A stretch of DNA of 64,000 bases. Origin: SZUA-254 sp964596065. GTDB taxonomy: Bacteria > Bacteroidota > Ignavibacteria > UBA10030 > SZUA-254. Location: contig CAZQSM010000004.1 of the NCBI GenBank assembly GCA_964596065.1, forward strand, positions 1 to 64,000. The letters are read 5' to 3'. This document shows, piece after piece, positions 34,099-42,077 of the stretch. Under the pieces are notes generated by a model that had not been told where the DNA came from, did not search any database, and was given only the letters and a program-made list of their open reading frames with translations. A program made the translations under genes and the position numbers. The first letter of the stretch is position 1, and each line of letters starts with the position of its first letter.

Positions 34099-35940
34099 TC
34101 ATCGCCGCGGTTCGGCGTAAAATTTCCACGCAGGGCGGTGGCCGGCGGCCGGGCCCTCGCCGGTGAGGACCGCCCTCACCATCTCGATCGGCATGCTGTT
34201 GTTCCTGAGGATGGTGTCGTGGAAGTCGCGGTTCGTCATTCTCCCCGATTCGACCAACTCCCGGTGGAGCGAACGGATCTGGAGCCCCCCCAGGAGGTAG
34301 GCGCACTGGTAGAGCGGGCCGTAGTCTCCGCGGAACGACCGCCGCACCTCCGCCGTCGCGTTGTCACGTTCGTGCCCCACCCGGTCGACGAGGAATTCGA
34401 CGCACTCCGCGGGCGTCATTGTTTCAAGATGGAAGCTGAGGGAGAAGATGATCCTCGCGCACCGGTGCATCCTCCAGAAGAGCATCCCGACCCTGTCCTC
34501 CGGCGACCGGGGGAAGTCGAGGTCCCAGAGGAGCAGTTCCCAGTAGAGCGCCCACCCCTCGGTCCAGAACGGGGTGCTGAAGACCCAGCGGTACGGCCTG
34601 TAGCGCTGGGTCATGAATCCCTGGAGGTGGTGCCCCGGGATCAGCTCGTGGTGGACGGTGGCGCGGGCGAAGTGGACGTTGTTCCCCCTCATGCTCATCA
34701 GCTTCTGCTCGTGGCCCATCCCGCTCGTGGGGAACGATACCTGGATCACCTCGCCGCCGAGGAAGAACGGGGAGACGAGCTGCTGTTCGGGGCTCAGCAT
34801 CTCCATCCTCCATGTCTCCTTCGCGAGCGGCGGAATGGTCAGCAGGTCGCGCGCCTCCAGGAACGAGACGGCCTCGGCGGCCAGCGTCCGGATCACCTCC
34901 GGCTGCCCCCCCGGCTCCGCGTGGAGCGTCTTGACCTTTTCGAGCGCCAGTTTCCACTCGTCGCCGTAACCCATCTCGCGGGAGGCCTTCCGCATCTGCT
35001 CCTCGCACCACGCCATCTCCTTGCGCGCGACGGCGATCAGCTCCTCCGGGGTGTACGGGATCATCTCGAACCGTAGCTCCTCCAGGAGGGCCTCGCGGCC
35101 GATCGGGTCCCCGATGATCGTGGTCTTGTCGTCCGGCGCCACGCCGACGAGCTTCTCGCGAAGAAACGCGGCATAATCGCCGAGGAGCGAGTCGAACCGG
35201 GCATAGGGGGCCTTCACCCACCATGAGAAGAGCGGGTCGTAACCGTCGTGGTAGGCGAACCATCCGGAGAGCATCCTCCGGATGTCGCCCACGGCGCGGG
35301 CCGCCCGGTTGGCGACGGTGTTCCTGACCGCCGGCGCCCGGCCCGCGGTCGACGTCCCATACTTCGCCTTCGTCTCCAGGAGCGATTGCGTCAACCGCGC
35401 CAGGAGCGCGGCGCTCTCTTCAGGCCTGACCGGCAGAAGCGCGCGGCGCTCCTCCTCGAGCGACACGAGAGCCGGGGCGAAGGGGATGAGGGGAAGCATC
35501 TCGGCGAACCGCTGCCCCGACAGCTCGAGTTCCTTCACCTCGTGTCCCAGCGTGTTCCTGAAGAGTGTCGCGTCGACTTGATCCTGGGTGCCGAGCGACG
35601 CGAACGGGAGAGCATCGAGAGCGGACTCCCACGAGTGGAAGAATTCCCTGAAGCGGGCGGCCCGGACGGTGGAAAAGGGGGCGCTATGGAAACGGTCGAG
35701 GCTTCCGTAATCCTCCGCGTAACGCCTCACCATCCCGGCGACGACCCCCTCCGCCCCGCCGGTGTCGACGATTCCCGTCGCCACGACCGTCTTGCCTCCC
35801 GGAGAAGTCGCCACGCCGGCCTGGCGCCCCAGCGCGGTGCCGGCGCCGCCGGCGAGCGGGACGAGGATGATCATCGCCCCGATCAACGGCAGACGCCGGG
35901 CCCTGCCCGGGAACGATGGAATGTTCGGATGGTCGCTCAT
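34099..35940 (-). CDS. DUF885-family zinc-peptidase-like protein
   Basis: This 613-residue protein starts MSDHPNIPSFPGRARRLPLIG with an N-terminal hydrophobic segment, so it is exported or membrane-anchored. The DUF885 hallmarks are present: ATVHHELIPGHHLQGFM (HExxH-like H-H-E-L-I-P-G-H) around residue 420, followed by TEGWALYWELL and a C-terminal DFHDTILRNNSMPIEMV. The family is thought to be zinc-dependent carboxypeptidase-like enzymes. The ATG at 35940 begins the hydrophobic segment. It lies 59 nt after the unknown gene at 36000-36347 and 25 nt before the ABM gene. Confidence 0.88.
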   Translation of the reverse strand: MSDHPNIPSFPGRARRLPLIGAMIILVPLAGGAGTALGRQAGVATSPGGKTVVATGIVDTGGAEGVVAGMVRRYAEDYGSLDRFHSAPFSTVRAARFREFFHSWESALDALPFASLGTQDQVDATLFRNTLGHEVKELELSGQRFAEMLPLIPFAPALVSLEEERRALLPVRPEESAALLARLTQSLLETKAKYGTSTAGRAPAVRNTVANRAARAVGDIRRMLSGWFAYHDGYDPLFSWWVKAPYARFDSLLGDYAAFLREKLVGVAPDDKTTIIGDPIGREALLEELRFEMIPYTPEELIAVARKEMAWCEEQMRKASREMGYGDEWKLALEKVKTLHAEPGGQPEVIRTLAAEAVSFLEARDLLTIPPLAKETWRMEMLSPEQQLVSPFFLGGEVIQVSFPTSGMGHEQKLMSMRGNNVHFARATVHHELIPGHHLQGFMTQRYRPYRWVFSTPFWTEGWALYWELLLWDLDFPRSPEDRVGMLFWRMHRCARIIFSLSFHLETMTPAECVEFLVDRVGHERDNATAEVRRSFRGDYGPLYQCAYLLGGLQIRSLHRELVESGRMTNRDFHDTILRNNSMPIEMVRAVLTGEGPAAGHRPAWKFYAEPRR

Positions 35941-35999
35941 GTCCTGGTGTCCGGTGCGGCCTGGTTCAAAGGGTGGGACGGGCGGGGAGACGGCTGGGG

Positions 36000-36347
36000 T
36001 CAGTTCAGCGCTTCCCTGCGGAACAGCGTGATCCGGACGGCTTCCGTCGTGATCAACCTGTTGCCGAATTCGATGCGGAGACCGATGGCCGCGAGCAGGT
36101 CCACCTTGATGACGCTTCCGCCCCAGGTACACCCGGCCACGGTGGTTTCCATCGGTGACTTTCCCCTGCGATCAAACCAGCCGCCCCAAACCCTGCACCC
36201 GCCTCCGTTCCCGAGGTGGATCGTGTAGAGGGAGTTCCTTGTCTTGACCAGCAGCCAGTCCCCTTCGCGGGCATCGTCCCGCCTGACCCGGGGGACGCGG
36301 TCCGAACTCCGGAGAATGGCATCGAGTGAAATCCCCGGTCGATTCAT
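36000..36347 (-). CDS. Conserved-looking hypothetical protein (115 aa)
   Basis: This small protein starts MNRPGISLDAILRSSDRVPRV at an ATG at 36347. It contains a glycine/tryptophan-rich middle (NGGGCRVWGGWFDRRGKSP, VAGCTWGGSVIKVD) and ends LRIEFGNRLITTEAVRITLFRRE. The order of strands is suggestive of a small beta-barrel, and two cysteines are present. No signal peptide or membrane segment is seen. No family is recognised. It is the first minus-strand gene beyond the tRNA promoter region and may head the DUF885-to-hpnE unit. Confidence 0.6.
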   Translation of the reverse strand: MNRPGISLDAILRSSDRVPRVRRDDAREGDWLLVKTRNSLYTIHLGNGGGCRVWGGWFDRRGKSPMETTVAGCTWGGSVIKVDLLAAIGLRIEFGNRLITTEAVRITLFRREALN

Positions 36348-36492
36348 GGCGCGCGGTTCGCGGTTACCGTAAGAGCGTCTTTCACACCGATCATGATCCT
36401 GATCCCCGATACTGTGTGGAGCCGATGTTCGAATCAACAACCGCAAGGTATTAAGAATATCGAGCAGAATCAAATGAAAATCATTGAAAATC

Positions 36493-36521
36493 TTGCATAT
36501 CATGGGTTTTTCCCGTATCTT
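36493..36521 (+). promoter_or_regulatory. Promoter of the tRNA-CAU gene
   Basis: Plus-strand -35 TTGCAT (36493-36498), a 17-bp spacer and -10 TATCTT (36516-36521) lie in an AT-rich patch. They place the start site around 36528, a few bases before the mature tRNA 5' end at 36536. Confidence 0.55.
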
Positions 36522-36535
36522 TTCAGGCGGTTTTC

Positions 36536-36609
36536 GGCGGAGTAGCTCAGTTGGTTAGAGCAACGGAATCATAATCCGTGTGTCGGGGGTTCGACTCCCT
36601 CCTCCGCTA
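36536..36609 (+). tRNA. tRNA with CAU anticodon, probably elongator Met
   Basis: A complete cloverleaf of 74 nt: acceptor GGCGGAG pairs with CTCCGCT (first pair G-U), D-stem GCTC/GAGC, anticodon stem ACGGA/TCCGT with loop ATCATAA (anticodon CAT at 36570-36572), 5-nt variable loop, and T-arm GGGGG-TTCGACT-CCCTC. The discriminator is A73 and CCA is not encoded. CAT anticodons occur in elongator Met, initiator Met and the lysidine-modified Ile2. The G1-U72 pair and D-loop AGTTGGTTA resemble elongator tRNA-Met such as that of Bacillus; initiator is unlikely because it would have a mismatched 1-72 pair and three GC pairs in the anticodon stem. Ile2 cannot be fully excluded, and the next gene is tilS. 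Confidence 0.93.
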
Positions 36610-36619
36610 CAGAAGCACC

Positions 36620-36653
36620 ACCTCCTTCAGACATCTGTTCTGGGGGTTTTTTT
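36620..36653 (+). terminator. Intrinsic terminator after the tRNA
   Basis: ACCTCC (36620-36625) pairs with GGGGGT (36642-36647), enclosing an inner CAGA/TCTG stem, followed by a run of seven T (36647-36653). It would end most tRNA transcription before tilS, which begins 18 nt later. Confidence 0.55.
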
Positions 36654-36670
36654 CACGCGGGCAGGCAGCC

Positions 36671-38053
36671 GTGAAACCATCCGGACTGGAACACTCCTTC
36701 GTTGAATTCGTCCGCCGCCACGGCCTCATCCTCCCGGCCGACCGGGTGATCGCCGCGGTGAGCGGCGGGATCGATTCGGTGGTCCTGCTCCGGCTCCTGA
36801 CAGCGCTCCGCTCGACCCTCCCGTTCGATCTCTCCATCGCCCACGTCAACCACCGCCTGCGGGGCTCCGAATCGGACGACGACGAGCTGTTCGTCCGCAC
36901 GATGGCCCGGGAATCGGGGCTGGAATTCCATCTGCGCCGGAGCGGGGAAGGCGCCGGTCCGGCGGGCGCGGGCGGCGTCCAGGAACGGGCGCGCGAAGAA
37001 CGGTACGCGTTTTTCGAGACCCTGCGCGCGGGCCCCGGGCGCGCGCGGGTCGCGACGGCCCACCATCGCGACGACAACGCCGAAACGGTGCTCTTCAATT
37101 TTTTACGGGGCAGCGGGATCGCCGGCCTCGCGGGCATCCCTCCCGGGCGTGCCGACGGCCTGGTGATCCGGCCGTTGCTCTTCGCCGCGAGGAGGGAGAT
37201 CGAACGATACGCCCGCGAACGGGGGCTGCGTCACCGTGAAGACGCGAGCAACGCGGGGACCCGCTACACCAGGAACGCGTTGAGGCACGACCTGATCCCG
37301 CTCATCGAATCGAGGATCAATCCGGGGATCCGGCAGACCCTCGCGCGCACGGCCCGCCTCTTCGCGGGGGTGGACGCGTACGTCGACCTGGAGGTCGACA
37401 AGGTCCTGCCGGGGCTACTGGCGCGATCGGCCGGCGACGATGTGAGGCTTCACGCGGAACGACTCGCCTCCCTTCCCCCATTCCTGAAGGAGTCGGTCCT
37501 CGTCCGGACGGCCAAAACGTTCTCGCCCGCCGGGATTGCCTCCTCCCACGTGCTGGCCCTCGTCGCGCTGCTCGACGCCGCCCCCGGTGCGGCCTGCCGG
37601 CTGTCGAAACAACTCCACGCCCGGAGGGAAGGCGGATTCCTCGTGCTGAGCGGAGGGGCGCCCCCCGGGGAACCGTTCGATTTTCCGGTGACGGTCGGCG
37701 AATCGTACGACTTCGAGGCGTTCGCCTTCTCTTCCGAGTCGGACGTCGACATGCGCCCGGACGCCGCGCCATTCGAGGAATACGTCGACGGCGACCGGCT
37801 CGGCCCCGGCCTCCGGCTCCGGAGCTGGTCGGACGGCGACTGGTTCATCCCCCTCGGGATGTCGGAGAGAAAAAAGCTGAGCGACTACTTCATCGACCGG
37901 AAGATCCCCGTCGCCGAGAAGCGTCGCATCCCGCTGCTGGTTTCCGGCGACGCCGTCGTCTGGATCTGCGGCGAGCGTCTCGACGATCGGTTCCGGATCG
38001 CCCCCGGAACCCGCCGGATCGTCCGACTGCGATACGAGCCGGCGAGTGGATAG
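36671..38053 (+). CDS. tilS: tRNA(Ile)-lysidine synthetase TilS
   Basis: The 460-residue protein has the PP-loop AAVSGGIDSVVLLRLL (about residue 35), then HVNHRLRGSESDDDE and VATAHHRDDNAETVLFNFLRGSG, the tilS catalytic signatures. The C-terminal half has the tRNA-binding and lysidine-synthetase C domains ending RRIPLLVSGDAVVWICGERLDDRF. TilS converts C34 of tRNA-Ile2 (CAU) to lysidine so that it reads AUA. The start is set at GTG 36671, because upstream in-frame starts lie inside the tRNA and its terminator. It precedes ftsH, an order seen in several bacteria. Confidence 0.93.
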   Translation: MKPSGLEHSFVEFVRRHGLILPADRVIAAVSGGIDSVVLLRLLTALRSTLPFDLSIAHVNHRLRGSESDDDELFVRTMARESGLEFHLRRSGEGAGPAGAGGVQERAREERYAFFETLRAGPGRARVATAHHRDDNAETVLFNFLRGSGIAGLAGIPPGRADGLVIRPLLFAARREIERYARERGLRHREDASNAGTRYTRNALRHDLIPLIESRINPGIRQTLARTARLFAGVDAYVDLEVDKVLPGLLARSAGDDVRLHAERLASLPPFLKESVLVRTAKTFSPAGIASSHVLALVALLDAAPGAACRLSKQLHARREGGFLVLSGGAPPGEPFDFPVTVGESYDFEAFAFSSESDVDMRPDAAPFEEYVDGDRLGPGLRLRSWSDGDWFIPLGMSERKKLSDYFIDRKIPVAEKRRIPLLVSGDAVVWICGERLDDRFRIAPGTRRIVRLRYEPASG

Positions 38054-38112
38054 GCCGGACCCGGCGGATCCCGCCCGGCGCAGCCATTCTCGCATTTTTT
38101 CCCAAATTTCGT

Positions 38113-38118
38113 TATAAT
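38113..38118 (+). promoter_or_regulatory. Candidate -10 element for ftsH
   Basis: A perfect TATAAT lies in an AT-rich patch of the 143-bp tilS-ftsH spacer, 79 nt before the ftsH ATG. The -35 position has no good match (TCGCAT at 17 bp), so either an activator or an extended element would be needed. Confidence 0.4.
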
Positions 38119-38196
38119 ATCATTGATCCTGCCGATCGGCCGGAAGCGTCCAATCCCGCAGGGAACATCAGGAATCGCATACCATCAGGAAACGGA

Positions 38197-40215
38197 ATGA
38201 GCGAAGAGAAGCAGGGGTCGAGGAACAGGAAGAACACACGGCCGAGGAAACCGCGGATGCCCAGGAACCAGTTCCGGAACGACGATGACTTCAACTGGGG
38301 AAAGGTCCTCAAGGTCGTCCTCAGCTGGTCGGCGATCATCTTCGGCGTGTTCGTCCTCGTCACCCTCTTCCGGACGCCGGAAGTCAACCAGGTGGAGATC
38401 GAGTATACCCGCTACCAGGAATTCCTCAAGGCCGATAAAATCACCGCGGCGACGATCAAAAAATCGGAACTGAACAACTACGAGTTTCATGGCACGCTCC
38501 GCGGGGCGGAATCGATCGAGGTCCCCGGCGGCAAGCGCGTGAACGTCGAACGGTTCTTCGTGCTGCTCCCCTTCATCGACAACTCCGTCGTCCAGGAATG
38601 GACCGACCGGGGAATCCGGTTCACCATCACCAGGGAGGACAACACCTGGATGAACGCGCTCCTCGGCGCGCTCCCCTGGGTCCTGCTCCTGGTCATCTGG
38701 CTGATCGTGATGCGGCGCATGCAGGGCGTCGGCACCAAGGGCATTTTCTCCTTCGGGAAGAGCCGCGCGAAAATGATGGCCGAGGGGACGACCAAGGTCA
38801 CCTTCCAGGATGTCGCGGGAGCGGACGAGGCAAAATATGAGCTGCAGGAGATCATCGAATTCCTGAAGGAACCGTCGAAGTTCCAGCGGCTCGGCGGCAA
38901 GATCCCCCGCGGGGTCCTCCTCCTGGGCCCTCCCGGCACCGGGAAGACCCTCCTGGCGAGGGCCGTCGCCGGCGAGGCGGGCGTACCGTTTTTCTCCATC
39001 TCGGGCGCGGAATTCGTGGAGATGTTCGTCGGCGTCGGCGCGAGCCGGGTCCGCGACCTCTTCGAGACGGGAAAGAAAAGCGCGCCGGCCATCATCTTCA
39101 TCGATGAAATCGACGCGGTCGGACGGCATCGCGGGGCCGGGCTCGGCGGGGGCCACGACGAACGCGAACAGACGCTCAACCAGCTCCTCGTCGAGATGGA
39201 CGGGTTCGAACAGAACAGCGGCGTGATCATCATCGCGGCGACCAACCGCCCCGACGTCCTCGACCCGGCGCTGCTGCGCCCCGGCCGCTTCGACCGCCAG
39301 GTCGTCGTCGACCGCCCCGACGTGCGGGGCAGGGAGGGAATCCTCAAGGTGCACACGAAGAACATCCCCCTCGAGGAGAGCGTCAAGCTCGACATCCTCG
39401 CGAAGGGGACCCCGGGTCTGGCCGGAGCGGACCTCGCGAACCTGGTGAACGAGGCGGCCCTCCTCGCCGCGCGGCAGAACTGCCGCGAAGTCGGGATGCG
39501 GCACTTCGAGGAGGCCAAGGACAAGGTGATGATGGGGATGGAACGAAAGAGCCTTATCATTTCCGACAAGGAAAAGAAGGTGACCGCCTACCACGAATCG
39601 GGGCACGTGCTGGTCGCGAAAATGATCCCGGAAGCCGACCCGGTCCACAAGGTCACGATCATTCCCCGCGGGCGCGCCCTCGGCGTGACGACGTACCTCC
39701 CGATCGACGAGAAACACACCTACTCCAAGGAGTACCTCGAGGCGATGATCGCGTACGCCCTCGGCGGCCGCGCGGCGGAAAAGCTGATCTACAACCAGTT
39801 CACCACCGGCGCGGGGAACGACATCGAACGCGCCACGAAGCTGGCGCGGAAAATGGTCTGCGAGTGGGGCATGAGCGAGAGGATCGGTCCGATGGCGTAC
39901 GGCGCGAAGGAGGAGGAACTCTTCCTCGGCCGTGAAATCACGAAGACGACGAATTATTCCGAAAACACCGCGATCCTCATCGACGAGGAGGTCAAGAAAA
40001 TCATGACCGATGGCATGGCCAGGGCGGAATCGCTCCTGCAGACCAACATCGACGCCCTCCACAACCTCGCGGCCGCCCTCCTCGAACGGGAAATCCTCGA
40101 CGGCGAGGAGATCGACGCGATCCTTCGCGGAGAGTCACTGCCGCCCGTCGTGGAACGGGGCAACGGCAGCAGCAAGGCCGCCGGGGGAGCGGCAAGGCCG
40201 GCCCCAGGTGCCTGA
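38197..40215 (+). CDS. ftsH: ATP-dependent zinc metalloprotease FtsH
   Basis: This 672-residue membrane-anchored AAA+ protease has a basic cytosolic leader and TM1 near 40-60 (VVLSWSAIIFGVFVLVTLF). A periplasmic domain and TM2 near 150-172 (ALPWVLLLVIWLIVMRRMQ) follow. The AAA module has Walker A GPPGTGKT (about residue 244), Walker B IIFIDEID, and the second region of homology NRPDVLDPALLRPGRFDRQ. The protease domain has HESGH (about residue 466). It degrades membrane and regulatory proteins. AGGAAACGG precedes the ATG. The downstream polyprenol-kinase-like gene overlaps its stop. Confidence 0.97.
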   Translation: MSEEKQGSRNRKNTRPRKPRMPRNQFRNDDDFNWGKVLKVVLSWSAIIFGVFVLVTLFRTPEVNQVEIEYTRYQEFLKADKITAATIKKSELNNYEFHGTLRGAESIEVPGGKRVNVERFFVLLPFIDNSVVQEWTDRGIRFTITREDNTWMNALLGALPWVLLLVIWLIVMRRMQGVGTKGIFSFGKSRAKMMAEGTTKVTFQDVAGADEAKYELQEIIEFLKEPSKFQRLGGKIPRGVLLLGPPGTGKTLLARAVAGEAGVPFFSISGAEFVEMFVGVGASRVRDLFETGKKSAPAIIFIDEIDAVGRHRGAGLGGGHDEREQTLNQLLVEMDGFEQNSGVIIIAATNRPDVLDPALLRPGRFDRQVVVDRPDVRGREGILKVHTKNIPLEESVKLDILAKGTPGLAGADLANLVNEAALLAARQNCREVGMRHFEEAKDKVMMGMERKSLIISDKEKKVTAYHESGHVLVAKMIPEADPVHKVTIIPRGRALGVTTYLPIDEKHTYSKEYLEAMIAYALGGRAAEKLIYNQFTTGAGNDIERATKLARKMVCEWGMSERIGPMAYGAKEEELFLGREITKTTNYSENTAILIDEEVKKIMTDGMARAESLLQTNIDALHNLAAALLEREILDGEEIDAILRGESLPPVVERGNGSSKAAGGAARPAPGA

Positions 40216-40897
40216 CGCCTCACGGGGCGCGGCGCCCCGGCACGAGCCTCCCCCCCCCGCTGCCGTCGATTTCCGGAGCGAACTGCTCCGGAAGGGGATC
40301 CACCTCTCCTCGATCGTGATCCCCATTTTTTATTTTTATACGCCGCGGCACACCGCCCTCGTGGTCGCCGCGGCGCTCACTGCCGTCGCGCTGGCCCTCG
40401 ACGTCGGCCGCCACTATTACCCGCCACTCTTCCGCTTCTACGACCTCAAGTTCGGCGCGATGCTGAGGAGCCACGAGAGCGACAGCAGCGTCAAGAGGCT
40501 CAACGGCGGCACCTACGTGCTCATCGCCGCCACGCTTTCGATTTTCCTCTTTCCGAAGCTGATCGCGATCTCCGCGTTCCTGGTCCTGATCGTGTCCGAC
40601 CTCTGCGCCGCGCTGGTGGGGCGGAAATTCGGCAGGCGGCGGTTCCTCGGCAAATCGGTGGAAGGGAGCCTCGCCTTCCTCGTCACGGCCCTCCTGATCG
40701 TCGCCGCGACCCCGAAGATCGCCTACCTCCCGGCCGAATACGCGGTGGGGGCCGCCGCGGCGCTCGCGGCCACCATCGTGGAAGCGTCTCCGACCGGGAT
40801 TGACGACAACCTCTCGATCCCCCTCACGTTCGGGGGCGCGCTCTGGGCCGGCTACGCGTTGGCGCTCCCCCACCTCGATCTGTATAAATTCGGCTGA
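40208..40897 (+). CDS. Polyprenol/dolichol kinase-like membrane protein
   Basis: This 229-residue protein has about six membrane segments and the signature SDLCAALVGRKFGRRRFLGKSVEGSLAF, typical of the dolichol/phytol kinase and diacylglycerol-polyprenol kinase family (CTP-dependent). The N-terminal LLRKGIHLSSIVIPIFYFY is also typical. A GTG at 40208 overlapping the ftsH stop by 8 nt is the only sensible start before the first helix, although the SD is weak. It could recycle a polyprenol carrier for envelope synthesis; other members phosphorylate phytol or diacylglycerol. The plus-strand unit ftsH-this gene-GroES-like has 5-nt spacing to the next gene. Confidence 0.82.
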   Translation: MPDASRGAAPRHEPPPPAAVDFRSELLRKGIHLSSIVIPIFYFYTPRHTALVVAAALTAVALALDVGRHYYPPLFRFYDLKFGAMLRSHESDSSVKRLNGGTYVLIAATLSIFLFPKLIAISAFLVLIVSDLCAALVGRKFGRRRFLGKSVEGSLAFLVTALLIVAATPKIAYLPAEYAVGAAAALAATIVEASPTGIDDNLSIPLTFGGALWAGYALALPHLDLYKFG

Positions 40898-40902
40898 GCG
40901 GA

Positions 40903-41331
40903 ATGACGGAAGAGACGGGCATGGGACGACAACCGGGGTCGCGAAACCGCCAGATGCTGGTGGTGGGAGACCGCGTCCTGATCATTCCAGACACCGACCG
41001 GGACAGGTCCGAGCACGGGCTCTACCTCCCGCCCGGCGTGAAGGAGAAGGAAAAGGTTCAGAGCGGCTATATCGTCAAGGTCGGCCCGGGGTACCCGGTC
41101 CCGAACCCGAACTACCTCGACCAGGAATCGTGGTCCGCGGCGCCCCGCGAACCGGTGAAGTACCTTCCGCTGCAGGCCGAGGAGGGCGATTACGCCATTT
41201 TCCTCAGAGACCAGGCGATCGAGATCGAATACGACGGGACAAAATACCTGATCGTGTCGCAGGCGGGGGTGTTGATGCTGATCAGGGCGAGGCCGATGGC
41301 GGACCTCGGCGGGGAAGAGCGGGAAGGCTAA
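40903..41331 (+). CDS. GroES-like co-chaperone family protein
   Basis: This 142-residue protein contains a GroES-type fold: MLVVGDRVLIIPD, a GLYLPPGVKEKEKVQSGYIVKVGPG block where the mobile loop and strand lie, then GDYAIFLRDQAIEIEYDGTKYLIVSQAGVLMLI. Compared with canonical GroES (about 95 residues), it carries a basic N-terminal leader and a 30-residue insertion (YPVPNPNYLDQESW...YLPLQAEE). No groL lies next to it, so it is an orphan GroES-like protein. It starts 5 nt after the kinase-like gene. Its stop overlaps the convergent rhomboid stop. Whether it caps GroEL is uncertain. Confidence 0.78.
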   Translation: MTEETGMGRQPGSRNRQMLVVGDRVLIIPDTDRDRSEHGLYLPPGVKEKEKVQSGYIVKVGPGYPVPNPNYLDQESWSAAPREPVKYLPLQAEEGDYAIFLRDQAIEIEYDGTKYLIVSQAGVLMLIRARPMADLGGEEREG

Positions 41332-42077
41332 CGGGCGCTGAAGCGTTCGAGGAACGCCACTTCCCCCGGCGAGAGACTCCCGGTCCCGCCGGTGTCGAGC
41401 TTCATCATGATCCTCCGGTACTCCTCCCTGTTGACCTCGTGCATCCCGTCGGTGGCGATCGCCCGCCACCGCTGCAGTGCCACGGGATCGACCACCGGAC
41501 GCCCGGCTGCCGGCATCGTGACCCTGACCTCCCGCCCCGGCGCCGCCGACCGGATATAGAGATACCCCCCCAGGAACCCTCCGAGATGGGCGAAATGCGC
41601 GATGCCGTCCCCGCCCCCGCCGGCGCCGCCGAACACCGAGAGGGCCGCCATTCCCGCGACCAGCCAGCGGGCCTCGACGGGCAGGATCCCCCAGATGTAG
41701 ATCTGTGAGCGGGGCCAGAACCAGGTGAATCCGATCAGAACGCCGTACACCGCGGCCGACGCCCCGACGATCGCAGCGTCGAACGAAAAGAGGAACGAGA
41801 GCGCCGCGCCGGAGAGCCCGCTGACGAAGTAGAGCCAGAGGAAGCGCCGCTCACCCAGTTCCGCCTCGAGCCGAGGTCCGAAGAAATAGAGCCCCAGCAT
41901 GTTGAACAGGATGTGCCCGAGTCCCGCGTGGAGGAACATGTAGGTGACTGCGGTCCAGGGCCGCAGAAGCGCGTAGGCGGGGACGAACATCAGCTCGCGG
42001 TCGATCCCGGGGACCATCGCCGTGACCAGGAACATCACCGCGTTCGCGGCGATGATCCGCATGACCCAGGGCGTCAT
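41328..42077 (-). CDS. Rhomboid-family protease with C-terminal extension (cluster 2)
   Basis: This 249-residue protein has six hydrophobic segments. TYMFLHAGLGHILFNMLGLYFFGPRLE resembles rhomboid TM2, the catalytic serine is in VGASAAVYGVLIGF, and the histidine is in FAHLGGFLGGY. The last 70 residues are soluble (REEYRRIMMKLDTGGTGSLSPGEVAFLERF), a short helical domain common in such rhomboids. It starts with an ATG overlapping the Fe-S oxidoreductase stop (ATGA), so the two are translationally coupled. Its stop and that of the GroES-like gene share the CTAA at 41328-41331 on opposite strands. It belongs to a different rhomboid subgroup from 20045-20713. Confidence 0.9.
   Translation of the reverse strand: MTPWVMRIIAANAVMFLVTAMVPGIDRELMFVPAYALLRPWTAVTYMFLHAGLGHILFNMLGLYFFGPRLEAELGERRFLWLYFVSGLSGAALSFLFSFDAAIVGASAAVYGVLIGFTWFWPRSQIYIWGILPVEARWLVAGMAALSVFGGAGGGGDGIAHFAHLGGFLGGYLYIRSAAPGREVRVTMPAAGRPVVDPVALQRWRAIATDGMHEVNREEYRRIMMKLDTGGTGSLSPGEVAFLERFSAR

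Noticed and set aside
36578..36670. Upstream ATG for tilS at 36578
   Set aside because: It lies inside the tRNA gene and its terminator. The GTG at 36671 gives a normal TilS length.
38185..40062. A 625-codon minus-strand frame opposite ftsH
   Set aside because: ftsH is unmistakable on the plus strand. The antisense frame is acidic low-complexity translation of complementary codons.
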